In this document: piece by piece, positions 11,456 to 24,505 of the stretch
How positions within the stretch are numbered: position 1 is the stretch's first letter
Layout: the number at the start of each line of letters is the position of its first letter
Assembly (NCBI RefSeq): GCF_041956535.1
Contig: NW_027192192.1
Location: forward strand, 183,051-247,050
From: Calcarisporiella thermophila CBS 279.70
Lineage: Eukaryota > Calcarisporiellomycota
Length of the DNA: 64,000 nucleotides
Direction of reading: 5' to 3'
The notes under the pieces: generated by a model
What the model was told of the DNA's origin: nothing
The model's input: only the letters and a program-made list of their open reading frames with translations
The model's database searches: none
Position numbers and translations under genes: made by a program

Positions 11456-13407
11456 ATGACCAGAGCCATGGTTTATCTTCGAACCAACCACCTAACATTA
11501 CGACTCCTTCCTACATATACCTATCCCTCCTCTCCAAATGCTCGCCTAAGTCTACTGCTGAGATGCCGTCCACAATCTTTCGCCACCTCTCTACCAAAAT
11601 TCTCCTACGCCTCTTTCTCGACCTCACGTCCCCCCTCTCCTCCCGAGAGCCAGGGTGAGAGGAGAGCAACTCAACCACAGAATGAACCCATTATTCTCGA
11701 AGAGCTCCTCTATGGTCGAACTCGTATCTATACTAGCCTACCGCCACGCCCAACCTCTCCCACTCATTCGAAAACCTCCCCTTCCATTCCCCTCACTTCT
11801 AGTCGCAAGAAATCGTCGCCATTACCCTGGTATTGGCGCAAACCGGAAGCTGCTGCCACAGCGACAACAACGCAAGCTGGGGATGAGAGAAATAAAAAGT
11901 GGTTTGGCGGATTCGGGAGCATGAAGCAAAGCTTAAGCGCTATGTTCTTGCCAGTTGGGTACCCCGAGACGGTTCATGAATGCTACAAGAAATTCCACTT
12001 ATGGCAGGCGTCCGAAACTTTTGTTGGTAGCGCGGTAATTTATCTTTTTTTTTTCGCTTTATAGTTATGAATGGCCGCTTTACTCTGTTCAAGTATACAG
12101 GTGGGTGTGCTGTGCTCTCAGGCAATGTTAGCCTCCCTTGGGCTTGGAGAGGAAGCAGCAACAGGAGGAGCTGTTGCGATTCAGTGGTAAGGCTTGATGC
12201 TGCCCATTATGTTATCTGCAGCTTTTGAATAATGGAATACTGATTACTATGATCCTGTCCTATTAGGGTGCTTAAGGATGGTTTTGGTGAGGTTGGCAAG
12301 CTCTTTTTCATCAAGCGCTTCGCCTTTTCTTTTGACTCCCACCCCAAGACTTGGAAATTTGTCAGTGAAATATTTTCCCTGGTGGGCTCGTTTCTTCAAC
12401 TCTGTACCTCTATCGCACCCACCAAATACTTTCTCCCGCTGGCGAGTCTAGGCAACGCATGCGAATCCATCCACTATAGTGTGTGGGGAGCCAGCCATAT
12501 GACTTTCACGCGCAACTTTGCAGTAGGTATCTCTTTGATTAGCGACGCCATCTTCCCTTGAAGCTGAAATCCTTTATGCTGGCGAAAATAGTTGGCGGGA
12601 AATGTAGGAGACGTTGTGGCCAAAACCGATGCACAGACATCGCTGGCGCATCTTGTCGGCATGTTGTCCGGGGTCGGCCTTATCACCATTTCGCATGACC
12701 CCTCCTTCCTCTTTGCCTGCTATGCCGCTCTTGCCCCACTAAATCTTTACTCCACCGTCTCTCTATTGAATTCGGCGAACTTTGAAATTTTGAACCAGGC
12801 CAAACTCACCTTGATCGCAAGGCAATACATCGACACCGAAACGGTGCCTACCATGCAGGAGCTGAAGGATCGGGAGATTGGGTTCGGAGAGTGGATTAAA
12901 CCAGGAAAGGGAGCCATGGATGTAAGACTCCAGTTGGGGGTCATGGGGACCGAGGCGTTTGGGAACGTGGAGGAGATCTTGCGTTGCATCGAGGTTTTCA
13001 AGGTAAGGAGTTTTCCTACCCATGTCAATTCATCTCCTAATATTTGGCACACCCTTTTCTAGAAAGAGAACTACCTTCTGAATTATCACAAAAACACCTT
13101 CTCCGTACTCTTTCACGCCGATGCCGAGTCGAACGACGTTATCCGTGCGATTCTGCACGCCGTGAAGTTCCATGACTTGCTTTTCCGTCGCCCGGATGCC
13201 AAAGTTAGCCCGGTACAGAGAGCGCTGGAGGACGAGGAGGAGATGAGGCGGCTACTGGAGGAGAGTTTACAGTGGACACGGAAAATGTATCCGCAGTTTG
13301 TCGCAGAGCTTGACCAGAAAGACTGGCAGTCGGACATGGTGTTCTGGAAGGATCGTGGGTTTAGAGTACAGTGGGCACGGGATGAACCACAGGTGACAAA
13401 AGACTGA
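11456..13407 (+). CDS. RUS family (DUF647) protein
   Basis: Membrane protein of the ROOT UV-B SENSITIVE family; its biochemical role is not settled in any organism. Exons 11456..12034, 12101..12186, 12267..12522, 12592..13002, 13063..13407 give 558 residues. Residues 1-60 are Arg/Ser/Thr/Leu-rich without acids, as in mitochondrial presequences. The DUF647 core begins FLPVGYPETVHECYKKFHLW, continues through AIQWVLKDGFGEVGKLFF, FDSHPKTWKFVSE, FLPLASLGNACESIHY, GNVGDVVAKTDAQTSLAHL and ends with the conserved NYLLNYHKNTFSVLFHADA region. Internal hydrophobic segments suggest several membrane helices. The start at 11456 is the first in-frame ATG; a second ATG four codons later is possible. Confidence 0.93.
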
Positions 13408-15581
13408 GGAAGTTGAAGTCCTGCTCGGTGCGCGGGGACAGAATGGCCGTGCATTTCTTATTGTTGTGTGTATACCTTTCACTCCGGCAGTTTTTATTTA
13501 TACATATATACATGCTTTCTTCTCATGACTTGCCCATTGTATAGCAAAATATGTTATAGAATATAATTCACTTTACAGTAATAATTTCAGAGATAGCTCA
13601 AAAGTTTGAGGACATCTAATGATAGATGGTTTGATTTGGTATTTCTAGAAGATGGCTAGGACGATTTATTGAATACCGCCTACGGGTGCAATTGGAAAGA
13701 AAACAAAATGGACTTTGCTAAGATTCTCGATACAGTGCCAAAAAACATCTTTTTTGCGAAAAAGATATCAAAAGAGGGGAAATATATCTAGACTTCGGCT
13801 GCTGGCGGTATTCGACTAAGTAACAGATTTCCAGACAAACAATTCCGTGCAAATACGTCGCTCTGACGGGAAAAAGCATCGCCACAGCTTCACCCTGTTT
13901 TCTCTTTAATTGTGGCTCCTGTCAATGTGAATTTGCAATGACAGGGTCGACGTGAACTCCTTTCCACATACATGACATTTGTACGTGCCCGAATGCATGA
14001 CTTGATGACTTGATTGAATAAATGAAAATGGGTTGAGAGGATAGAAGAAAGTCTGGTGTTAGTGAGAGGAGAGGGGAAGAAAAAGAGAAACGATTCATGG
14101 CGAGATGGTTAAATACTTACGCGTAAATAGAGTTATCCCCAAGAAAGTTTATTAAAGGAGAAAGGATCCGGTTTCATGCCAGTGAATTCAAGGATGTAGG
14201 TATGACTGATATCGTTGTAAGAGTGGCAATACTTTACATACTTCAGGGAGAAAACAATTAACCGGCGAGCTCATCTCGGACGATTGAGTAATGGAACCCT
14301 TGCAGCATCCTTCTCAGCTTGGTTGAGTGGTAGAAAGAGTGAGGATGGCATGCGCTTGCATTTCCAAACAACGCGTACAACCACCATATCCAGATAGATT
14401 TCTTTCCAAATACTTATTGGCCCCGTGGCGCCCTAAAGCTGAGAGGTGCCGCGTTTCTCTGAAGGTTTAGTATTAAGTTTCAATAGACAAATCAATCCTC
14501 TCTGGCTTTGGCTTTGATCAGACGGAGGTTCGCCACGAGTCCATCTCCCTACTAGTAGTCCTTGGGCGACTGAGACACAGATGACAGGTTACTCGCCTTG
14601 CTACAATGATAAGATTTTATCCACCGTGGAATTCTATCGTTCCATTCTTAGTATCTACGGCGAAATTGAGTTTTGTGGACCAACTAGTGCATGCTGGGGG
14701 AAAAGCAGCGATGAACTGCTTTACACTAGCTGCTTTATACAAGCGCTCGGCTTGTTTGGCGGAAAAGAGATATTTTGACTTTCGGTTTTTCCATATTGAA
14801 GGCGCCGTTTGTGCTGAGTAACGCGAAAATATAGGTAGTATATAGGATGTGATTTTCTGAAGACTTGGAGATAGAGTTTTTACTGACTCGTATATCGCGT
14901 CCCAAGGTTTATAAAATTTGATCACATACCTATCCTAACATATTGCCAGAGAGTAGCTTACCTTAGGAAACACTCTAGGATTCACTTTGGAAACGGATCC
15001 ATTCCTTATCACCTATTGTCAATGACATCCCGACCCTGATAGTTTAATTGTTGAACGAACATGGCGACCGGTTCCAACAAAGACAGATGTCCTCGAGGAG
15101 AGAAAAAGGTAAAACAAGGAAGGGAATAGCGTACATTGCCCCGGGTTATTTGTGCTCTAAAAAAATCCAGTGTTTATGAAGGACGAATCATTGTGGTAGG
15201 AAGGTGTTCCACTTTATACATATCACAAAATATTGACAAAGCCTGGGCTGATGTTGACGTTCGATCAGAGGTACGGAGGGTCGCCATTAGTGGCCGGCCT
15301 TTTCATCATTAGAGAAATAGGCTTGGAAAACTTGAGTTTAATTTACTTCTTTCTCATCGCGAGGAGGCTTTCTATCATTATGCAGTGGTCGCTGGAATAT
15401 TAATCCACGAGAGGCGATCCTCATCGAACTGCGCTCAACCGAAAACAAACTTTAAACGTTCATTATTTATGGGCAACGCTTGGTGCATTCTCTCCATCTT
15501 TTTTTTTTCTTCTCTTCCTCCCCCCAGCCTTTGCTTTTCTGTTTATTCTCCCCTAACCGATAGCAGGTTCTCTTTACAATC
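13408..15581. other. Long intergenic stretch, no gene seen
   Basis: More than 2 kb without a supportable gene. It contains a 10-bp perfect inverted repeat, GAATACCGCC at 13671..13680 and its complement at 13804..13813, of no clear meaning. Short open stretches around 14600-14900 lack motifs and splice-consistent partners. Confidence 0.5.
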
Positions 15582-15704
15582 ATGTGGAGGTGCGAATATT
15601 GTGGTGCTACCTTCTCCCGCTCCGGGGAACTTCAGCAGCACCTCGCGAGAGTCCATCTTATTCATAACCGCGAAGATGTCTGTAACCCAGTCCCATCAAG
15701 ATAA
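15582..15704 (+). CDS. Tiny single C2H2 zinc-finger ORF
   Basis: A 40-residue frame whose first half is a textbook C2H2 finger, CEYCGATFSRSGELQQHLAR followed by VH (C-x2-C-x12-H-x4-H, with F at the conserved hydrophobic position). A pyrimidine-rich tract ending in AG lies about 30-60 bases upstream, so it may be an internal exon or the start of a short transcript. A GTCTGT donor inside the frame at 15678 and a CTTTCTAG acceptor near 15735 would give an in-phase alternative end (EKTDIE then stop). Whether it is a functional micro-gene or the relic of a larger finger protein cannot be told. Confidence 0.4.
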   Translation: MWRCEYCGATFSRSGELQQHLARVHLIHNREDVCNPVPSR

Positions 15705-17273
15705 AACAAACTACTCTCTCCTCACTGCTTTCTAGGAAAAGACAGATATCGAATAAATTAGGCTATTAGCCCAATTTCTTATCTATTGATCTGACTTCTT
15801 ACTCTGTTTCCAGTCGGATGGTTCATTATCCATTTTTTTTCTCCCATTCTCACTTTACTTGACACACATGGTATGGATTGAATTTTTCTTCTGTTATCTC
15901 TCCCCCTTCTCTTTCATATGTATTATCCTCTAAGCAGATGAGAAAATTTATGCGCAATTTTATACTTCTTTATTTTCGTCATGAGGCAACATCGAAATGC
16001 TTTGTTTAAGGCCATGCAAAATGCTTGTTGTTTTCATTAATCGTCATCCCTCTAACCTAATATGAGATTTTATTTTTTTCGGAGTTATCCAAGGGGTTTT
16101 GTGAGGTATCCCTATCTAAGCTACATGATCTTTGGATTCTCGATAAAATGCAGAAGGATTTATCTGAGGTTTGGCCAACTGTATATTCAAGAAATGTTAC
16201 CTTTTTTGAAAAAAACATCCCAATACTCTTCCTGAATAACTAGCCCAATCTAAACAGTATCATTCGCAGAATACTCCTTCCATCATTTAGCCAAATCTCT
16301 TAATCCAGTGTCCAAACCATGCCGATGGCTATTTTTTACTCTCACCTATTCCAATAACAAAATAGCTCGCCCCCGCTACTAAGTCTATTACCGCTATTTG
16401 GCCTTCTTAAATTTGCAAAGTTTTCATACAGAGCCAAAAGGGAGCTATTTGTGGCCCGAAAGGGTCTGGAACTGGAGTTCTACTGGTAATTAGATCCCCG
16501 TTATAATTAAATTTTAAACTCGCCCGACCTATATGAAATGGGGATGAAAAATGAAAAACACTAAATAGAGCCAACCTACTAGCACCCTGACCTAGCCCAA
16601 TAGAATCGCTCATCTTTGTGTCTTTTTAGGTTGGCCAGTTAGAGGAGAGATGGCGAGGCGTTCATATGCGTATCTTCGCTGCTTGTGACCATCAATAAAT
16701 AGGGTGTGTTGCGCTTTCGATGCATGAGTCGACGATTGTTTTTCTCCGCCTTGCAGTCCTGCTAATTCCATTTAACGTCATTTCTTGAGAGCCCCTGCAT
16801 AGTTGGTTTAATGCCAGCAGACCCCAAGGTTCGCTTTTCTCTTGTCTATTCTCTAAAAAAAAAGTCCTTGGCTTCTTTTACCGGCATTTCAATTCATAGT
16901 TGCCAATTTGGGAGTCTTCATTTGGCCTGGATCCCTCCAGGATTCGAATTTCCTAATGAGCCCCATTAAACTCTCCTTTTAAATTGAAACCGACTTGGTC
17001 GGTGCAAAGGAGATCCTCGCTCAATGATTTCCTTCCTTACCTCTTCTCTAGAACAACACTATTTTTATCATCATTCAGCGCTATCAAGAACATACAGAAG
17101 CAATATACAGACAAATGATAAAAATAAACGCAGTGCTTGAGATGAATATCTTCCATACTCTGATAAAATATAATAAATTAAAAACAAAATAAGAACATAT
17201 TGTGGAGGGAAGGGGAGGAAAGAGAAATAAACACAGCGTAAGAAGAAAGCATCAACAGGGGGATGAATGGGGG
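15705..17273. other. Intergenic, no gene seen
   Basis: About 1.6 kb of AT-rich sequence with T-runs. I see no coding, RNA or repeat feature I can support. Confidence 0.5.
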
Positions 17274-17994
17274 TTAGCCTAATAGTAGTGTCGACAAGGT
17301 TGCCAGGCTCCAGCCTATCCAGCGGGGGATATCGGGCCTAGCGGTCGCACTCAAGATCTCCTTCATTCGGGCCGCCTTCATCCGCCTATCCAGCCATTCC
17401 TCCTCCGTGGGCGGCTTCTCCACCAACAGGGTTGAATTACTGTCTATCATTATGGTGCACACCCGCACCGGCGGTCCAGAGCAAGGATAGGTCTCGTTGC
17501 CAAGCGCCCGGACGGTATAGTTTCCAGGCTCTAGGTGTTCGGGTAGGCGGAACGTCCCATTGCCCGCCCGAGTTTCATTCCAGTCGGAGCGGGTTGCGTT
17601 GGCCAGGTTGTCCGCAATCACGCGCCCATTCTTATCGATGATTTGAATCTTGATCGAGTGGAGCATGGCCATGTCTTGGTATCGAACTAGAATGGTGAAA
17701 ACTCATCAGTGTAACATAAACACACCAACCCATTACAATGGACTTTACCAGTGTAGTTGAAGGGGATAATGCCGCCAGCGGTTGCCATGGCCGCCTTCTC
17801 AGTAGGTATCTCGAAGAGAATAGCGTCTAGAATAGAAACAGAAACGAACAATTGGATCAATAACACAGCCAGTCAATGGGCTGTTTTTTCTGGTTGAATC
17901 TCTCCCACAAACGCCAAATGAACCTACCTCCCCGCACGACTGGTGAAAACACCAAACTTCCCACAATAAAACTAGTTAGCTTTCGGAACTTCAT
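17274..17994 (-). CDS. Secreted, GPI-anchor-like glycoprotein
   Basis: Exons 17928..17994, 17749..17826, 17274..17686 give 185 residues. The N-terminus MKFRKLTSFIVGSLVFSPVV is a signal peptide. The body begins AILFEIPTEKAAMATAGGII and continues with a beta-rich, Ig/Kre9-like arrangement (SIKIQIIDKNGRVIADNL, EPGNYTVRALGNETYPC). Several N-glycosylation sequons are visible (NYT, NAT, NET twice, NGT, NST). It ends with a hydrophobic stretch WIGWSLATLSTLLLG after a small-residue region, the pattern of a GPI attachment signal. A role at the cell wall or plasma membrane surface is inferred from this layout, and the Kre9-like comparison is only structural impression. The chain is phase-consistent and the start codon is the first ATG. 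Confidence 0.75.
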
Positions 17995-18652
17995 GTTTTT
18001 TTCAACAACAAAAATCGTGTAGTATAGAGGCTAGATATAGGTAGTATAGATAGAGATGGGTGGAATAGATAGGTGGGTAGAAGTTGGCAAAGAGGGTGAG
18101 CCTGACAGGGCTGGGAGGGCTGGGAGGGCACTTGCAGTGAAAAGATTGATGTGAAAAGAGAAATAGAAGATGAGGAAAAATAAAAGACAAAGAAGAAGAA
18201 CCGTTCGATCTAACGATTGATTTTTATTTTCGAGGAACCGGTAGACTTTCAAATCTAACGTCAAGTTACAAAAAATTCAAATATGGCAGGTGAAATTGAG
18301 AAATGGATTGGCCCGTTGGGATTTCCACCTGTCGTGCACATTTCAAGAAAACCTATTTTTATTCACGTCGCTAACGTAATAGAAATGAAAAAAGCATGCA
18401 TGCTCAAATAAAAGAGGAAATAGGGGGGAAGAATAAAGAACAGAGAAAAGAATGCCAAGAAAAAAGAAGATTTTGGAATATGAAAAGGCAGAGGCCCTTT
18501 TGATTAAGTTGGCTTGTAAAAAATATATATATTCAAGACGTTTACCCATACAACATGAACCAGAACTAAGAAAGAAAAAAAAAGAAAAAAAAAGCGAGAG
18601 GAAGACGAAAAACTATCAGGCTGATAGGACGCTGGCTTTTCTTCGATTTTTT
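17995..18652. other. Intergenic region
   Basis: Purine-rich AT sequence between the secreted protein gene start and the myosin V stop. It holds the promoter of the former and the 3' end of the latter. No further gene is seen. Confidence 0.5.
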
Positions 18653-21600
18653 TTATGACGACACTTTTTCTAAGACCGCGCTAGGCTGCATTTCTTCTTG
18701 GGCGGCGCATAAGAATGTCAACTTGCGGAGACGAGCGAGATTTAGCCAAGAAGGGAGGTATTTTTCGGGGGTGCGAGCGATGCGCTGCTCTGGAATCTCA
18801 AACGGCATCGATGGTTCTTCCAGAGGAATTGTATCGAGTAGAAGTGCGTCGCTCTTATCCGATGAATTGACTCGGGTGGCCACCGCCTTTAGGATTTCCG
18901 AGCTGATTGGATTCTATCATTAGCCCAGAGATCAGTATCGTTGTTGCTTTTCGTCTGTTTTCCATTCTCCAAAAGACATGTAAATTCGCTTTTACCTCAT
19001 AGTCTGCCACATGATAATGGGAAATCAACTTTTGGATCTGCATCGGGGTGAGGATCCAGCAAACGTCGTAGATGATCTCGAGGTCTTGGAGGGTTGCTTT
19101 CTTGAGCTGCAACAGTTTTGTTGCTTGCATCAGATGCTCAAGTTGGACGGTGCCTTCATGCATCCCATGGCTCTTACACCACTCCTCAATACGTGTAATG
19201 TTGTATTGGATTTGCATGGCTGGAAGAGAAATATAAGGAAAAAAATGTATCAGTCCAAGGAAGTCCGCGTAGAGCAAGCTCCTCCGAAAACGAAAACACC
19301 AGCTGCTTGCGGCAGTGGGCGAACTTACCCCGCTTCCACGAGCAAAAGTTCTTGCGCATCAACAGATCGTTGAACCCGGCCACTCCAATCAATCGCAGAA
19401 GCTCGCCGAGCACCTGCTGAATGATCCCGGGTTCGAGGTAGTAGCATTTCATGGCCCTCCACAGTCGGTTCAAAAAGTTCAACAGATCATCCATCTTAAA
19501 GGTGGGTTGCGTCGAGCCGCCCGACAAAAGCTTGTTGAGGAAACGACCGCCCGAATCGTTTGTGATGAACCCGGGCAGCGACTGGTTCTCGATGACGGCC
19601 GGAATGACCATCTTGTTCAGCCGCTTCTTGAGCTCTTTGAGCCACGCGTGATAGATGTTGTCCTCCAGGCACTGCATCTCATACTTGACGGTGGAGATGA
19701 GCTTCTCGAAGTCGTGCCATCCGAACGCACGCATTCCCGACACGGCAGAAAGACTCGCCTGGTGCTGCAGCTCCTCCTCCGATGCACAGATAAGGGAGTA
19801 AAGCTCGTGCGTGTTGGAGAGCCAGTATGCGCAAGGGACCACCGCCTCGTCTCCCTGGTAGGTCTGGACAATATCACACGCAGAGGCATCAGCAAGGGAG
19901 TTAGCCGGACATGGTATAAGAAAAGCAAATAAACCACACATAGACCGCTTACCAGGCACTGCATCTGAATGGTGTCCATCACGTTGAAGAGTAGTTTCTC
20001 CGATTCCTGCAGGAACCCAAGGCGCCACATCTGGGTCACCGCCAGGCCAATAACATGGGCCGGGAACAACACCTCCTTTATTGAGGCGGGGCTTTGCACG
20101 CTCGGCATTGGGATCTTCAGGGTCCGAATCAGACCCTCCAGAATCTCGCCACGCAATGGCTCCTCCTCCTCGAGCAGGCGGATAATCTCGTCCTCTGGGT
20201 TGCCGTCCATGGGCTCGAGGGGGGAGCGTCGGCCCGCCGGGCGCAAGATCTTACTCATGTCCAAGTGGTCAAATGAGGTCGACACGTGCTTCGGATTGAA
20301 CGCCGACTCCTTAATGACAAACTCCATGGAGGTGCGAGGCTTGCTGCCCTTGGAGATCTCGTACGGCTCGGCGGAGCTGTTACGACGCGGTCGTCGCGGA
20401 GCCGGGGGCAAGTTGCCGGTAGGGGACTTGCCACGCACCTGGGTCCCATTGGTGGTCACCCCGTAAGACGGGGTCTCCTTGAGCAAGAACCCATTCTCGT
20501 AGCGACTCTCCAAAATCGCCGCCGCATTGGCAACCGCCGACGACCGCAACTCGTCTGGGTAGAGTACGTTTGAGTTGGCTCGACGAGGCGGAGCATGGGA
20601 TTTGGTCGCAAGCTCGGCTTTGAGGTGAGCCAGCTCTTTTTGCAGAGCGGCAATCTTGGTCGCATTGTCGGCGCCGCGCTCTTGCTGCCTCTGGTGCATC
20701 TGCTGTTCCTGGGCTTTGCGGATCTTTTCGAGCTCGTCGCGGAGCTTTGAATGCTCGGAGTTGAGCTGTGCGATCTGCTCTTCCTGCGCACGGATGCGCC
20801 CAAGCGACTCCTGGTAACTTGTATGCAATTGCTCCTTTTCCGCGCGTAGGGTCTCCCATTCTCCCCGCGGCACCGTCTTCTTTTGCATCGTTTGTTCGAG
20901 CTCCTTGGTGCGGGCGTCGAGGCGTTCGCACTTCTCGGCCCAGGACTGCACCTGTGCTTCGAGAACCCCGGCGCGCTTCGCCAGCTCCAGCTTCTTCTCC
21001 CGCTCTACGGTGAGCAGCTGGGTCAGCTCGACCACCTTGTTCTCGAGGTGGTACTTGACCTCTTTGTAGTGGTTGACGGACCGCGCCTCCTGCTTCAACT
21101 GTTTGAGCTGCTTTCGTGCCTGGTATCGACGGATGCACGACTGGGCAAGCACGATCTGCTTTCGCGTGCGCTGGTAGTCTCTTCGGGACAGGTAGCCGCG
21201 GAAAACGCGCTGGATCTTGGAGGCAGCTCGTTGTCGGTTGAGGTGCATATATTGCAAGCGAGCCGCCCGACCTCGAGCCAAACTTTGAATCCGGATAATG
21301 GCCAGTTTGGTGCGAGTATAACGCTTGCGAGCCGCATATCCCCTCCAGACCTTTTGAATCTTGATCGCCGCACGTTCTTCCCGCATCGCTCTCGCCTTGC
21401 GCTGGGCAATGATCCGACGAGTAAGGCGTTGCAACCGTATTGTTGCCTCTCGCATCTTGGTATAATGCCGATGACATAGATATCTGCGCACGTTCTTTTG
21501 AATAACGGTGGCACACATGTGCAAGCGCTCGGAGCGATACCGCTCTAGGGCCGCGAGCTGCCCAGCCCGGAAAAAGAGCTTTGTGGCACCGACTTGATAT

Positions 21601-24505
21601 TTGTCGCGATCATGGATCATGGCGTCCAGGATGGTGGTGCACAATTGCCGGATATCGCGGGTCCAATGCTCCGAGTTGACGAGCATGTAGTAGCGGTCGG
21701 CAAACTCTTCAAAGGTCCACCGCGACGGGTAACCTGCACAACTAATGCGAATCGTTTCTAAAACGCCGCACGCGCGAAGCTGAGCTATCACCATTTGGGG
21801 TTCAAACACCCACGGTGCTTTTCCTTCGTTCGGTTTGATACACCGGATGTAATGCACGTTAGTCGAGTTGATCGTGTCCATGAGGTTGATGAGAGAGCCC
21901 TTAAAAATGGAGCCGAGGGTGGGCTTCTTGGCGATAACGCTCATGCGCTTGCTCGCTTGCTCCTAGAAAGCAAGTTGGAAATTAGTTGATTCCAACCGCA
22001 ATATTTTGAACCCCCCCCCCTCCCTCTCGCTAAAAACCCATTGCTTTCGCAACACTCACCTGAAGAGGTTGAGAGGCCATTCCCTTAATGAGCACCTCTT
22101 TCAGGAAGTCAAACTCGGTGCTTTGCAACAACGAGAGATGTTCCTCCGGCACCGTATCCCGATTTTTCTCGAGGAAACCGTCGGTATCATAAGTGACGTC
22201 GTGAGCATAATGGCTGACCGTAAATGCGTTGTTGGCAAAACGAGGCTTTTGAAAGTACTTCTTGTATTGTGGCGTGGAGAAATGCTGGATGAGTTTATTG
22301 CACCAGCCTTGATCGGAACCCGACGGCAGACGCGATTCCTTTGGTAGAAAGATGAGATCACACGTTAGAGCCCAAATGAATGGGTCCCTCCTTCCCAAGG
22401 TATAAACGATTGTTTCATTTCAATTACCTCATCTAGTAGTGAGAGTATGCCCAGCTTCCCCTCAATCATTTCAATACAAGGTTGATTGTCGCTAAATTCG
22501 ATAAAGGTCCAATCGATATTCTCGCGAATATACTCCTACCAAATGAAAGAAAAATGCAGGCAATACCCACAGTTAAACGTTTGAAACCGCCCAAACGCAA
22601 CTGCTCCTCTCCTCTCTCCTCCACCACCTTACCTCTTGTTCAAGTTTGAACACATGCTGGTTGAATTCCTGCTGCAGCTTCTCGTTTGCATAGTTGATGC
22701 AGAACTGCTCGAACGAGTTCTTCTTGAAGTGCTCAAACCCGTAAATATCGAGTACACCAATAAAGGTGTTGACGCGCGAGAGATCTTTGTGTGATAAACT
22801 CTCATTGATCACGCCCACTAGCCAATCGAATAGATTAGCGTAGATATATTTGGCAACGGAATCCCTGACCACGACCGCCTGCGCAGGCTGGAGATTGCTC
22901 ACGATCTTCTCCGATCGGGTGGTGATTTGTTTTCGCACGATCCACTTGCGGAACTCGGAAAGGTTGATGCCGAGAAGCTCAGTCGCGGTGGCAAGATGCG
23001 GATCATCCTCCGCCAGCATGGCGTCGTTGCGCCCCGTAATCTCAATGTTACCAATATGGAGCAGGGCGGCAAGCAGGCGAAAGATTTGCCACTGAAGCTG
23101 GACAGAGATGCCCACGGTGGAGAGCGCACGCTGAGTCGTCTCGAATTCGGCCGCATCGTCGACCCCGGAAATCGTTGCGACACCACCTTGCCGTAGATAG
23201 TGGAACTGATCATAGGTTTTGATTTTAAAGGTCTTTTTCTCAGACATGGGCGCACCAGCACAGAGCTGTTAAGAGGGGACAAGAAGTAGAGAAGTTAAGG
23301 AGTTATAATAAAGGGGGAAGGGATCTAGATCGAAGCATCTACCTGATAAAAAATATGATAGTTTCGTTCGGTGTCAGGCTGGTAAATCAATCTAGATCGC
23401 TCGAGCAGATAGGTTCTTATTTTCGCCCCAATGATATTAGCGCCGTCATCAAATTGAATCTAGCAGGTAAAGGAGCATTGATAAGTCGATGAGAAAGGGA
23501 TCAGGAATCCATCCGAGCGGGAAATACCTCGATGTATTTTCCGAATCGCGAACTGTTGTCGTTCCGTGTTGTTTTTGCGTTACCGAACGCCTCCATGATC
23601 GGATTGGTGGCAAGAATCTGCTCCTCCACTTCGGACATTCCGCTGACCACAACGGCATTCATCCCGTCCACGAGGCGGGTCGATTTCTTCATGGTCTTCT
23701 CGTGGTCATCTGCGGTGGCAAAGTAGCGCATAATGTATTTAGCGCTCACCGTTTTACCCGCCCCACTATTGTATTGAGGAAGAGCTATTTGTGAGTAGGC
23801 GAGCCTAGCCCAAAACGATAGGGCGTGCCTAACCTTTCTCCGGATACGACTATCGTCTGATTCTTTTGCTCGCGTAGCATACAACGGTAAGCGTCTTCTG
23901 CAATTGCAAAGAGATGGGGCTCAAGCTCTCCGCGTCTTCGTCCAGAGTATGCCTGTACAATCTCTGGCTCGTATAGATTGACACGCTGGAACGGATTGAC
24001 TGCGATGAGCACGATGCCCGAATATGTGTAGATGTTTCTTTGTGCGTAGCGTGTCTTGATGGCATTGAGAACTGTAGTGCAATGGAGGCAATTATTCATC
24101 AGATTCGAAAAAAATGGAGAGTCGTCTGGGATTACCAGCAGGTTCATTAAGATAGCTGAGATTAGTGAGGTCATCTGTGGTTTCCAGATGGGGGGGATTG
24201 CGCAAAGGAGGGAGTTCAGCAAACTGGGTTTTTTCCAAGTTAGCAAATGTCGACTCGATAGTGGTTTCCTGCAAGAAGCGCAGAATTGCAAGAGAGAGTC
24301 AGTAGAGCGTAGATATGAAGACAAGACGAAGGCTGAGATCATTTACTTTGCCCTTTTCATCGGTAAACACAAGCCGGACGCGATCTGATTGAACATCTTT
24401 TGCCGTCACCTGCGCGCTTACCCATCCTTCACGTTCGTCTACAAACCACACACGCGTGCCCTTGGTGTAGGCCTCCAGTGCCTGGGACACAACCGGCGGA
24501 GCCAT
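18653..24505 (-). CDS. MYO2: Class V myosin heavy chain
   Basis: Actin motor that carries vesicles and organelles to growth sites. Twelve exons (24347..24505, 24136..24268, 23834..24071, 23528..23765, 23343..23459, 22633..23265, 22428..22535, 22060..22338, 19953..21962, 19329..19863, 18996..19219, 18653..18913) give 1644 residues in phase. In order: SH3-like N-terminus ([18 protein letters not shown]), motor with P-loop GESGAGKT, switch [13 protein letters not shown], switch [22 protein letters not shown] and actin-binding/relay region, converter, six IQ motifs (from [15 protein letters not shown] to [13 protein letters not shown]), a short coiled coil rich in Glu/Lys/Gln, a Ser/Pro-rich linker, and a DIL cargo domain ending near residue 1600. 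All catalytic motifs are intact. Several introns interrupt the motor; one 2-kb exon holds neck and coil. Confidence 0.97.

Noticed and set aside
13671-13813. 10-bp inverted repeat as a possible MITE
   Set aside because: The arms do not extend beyond 10 bp, no target duplication is seen, and no second copy was noticed.
16930-16960. tRNA-like T-loop (ATTCGAAT)
   Set aside because: No acceptor stem, A box or anticodon arm can be drawn around it.
20380-21516. Long minus-strand frame of 378 codons inside myosin V
   Set aside because: It is an alternative-frame shadow of the 2-kb myosin exon that encodes the IQ motifs and coiled coil.
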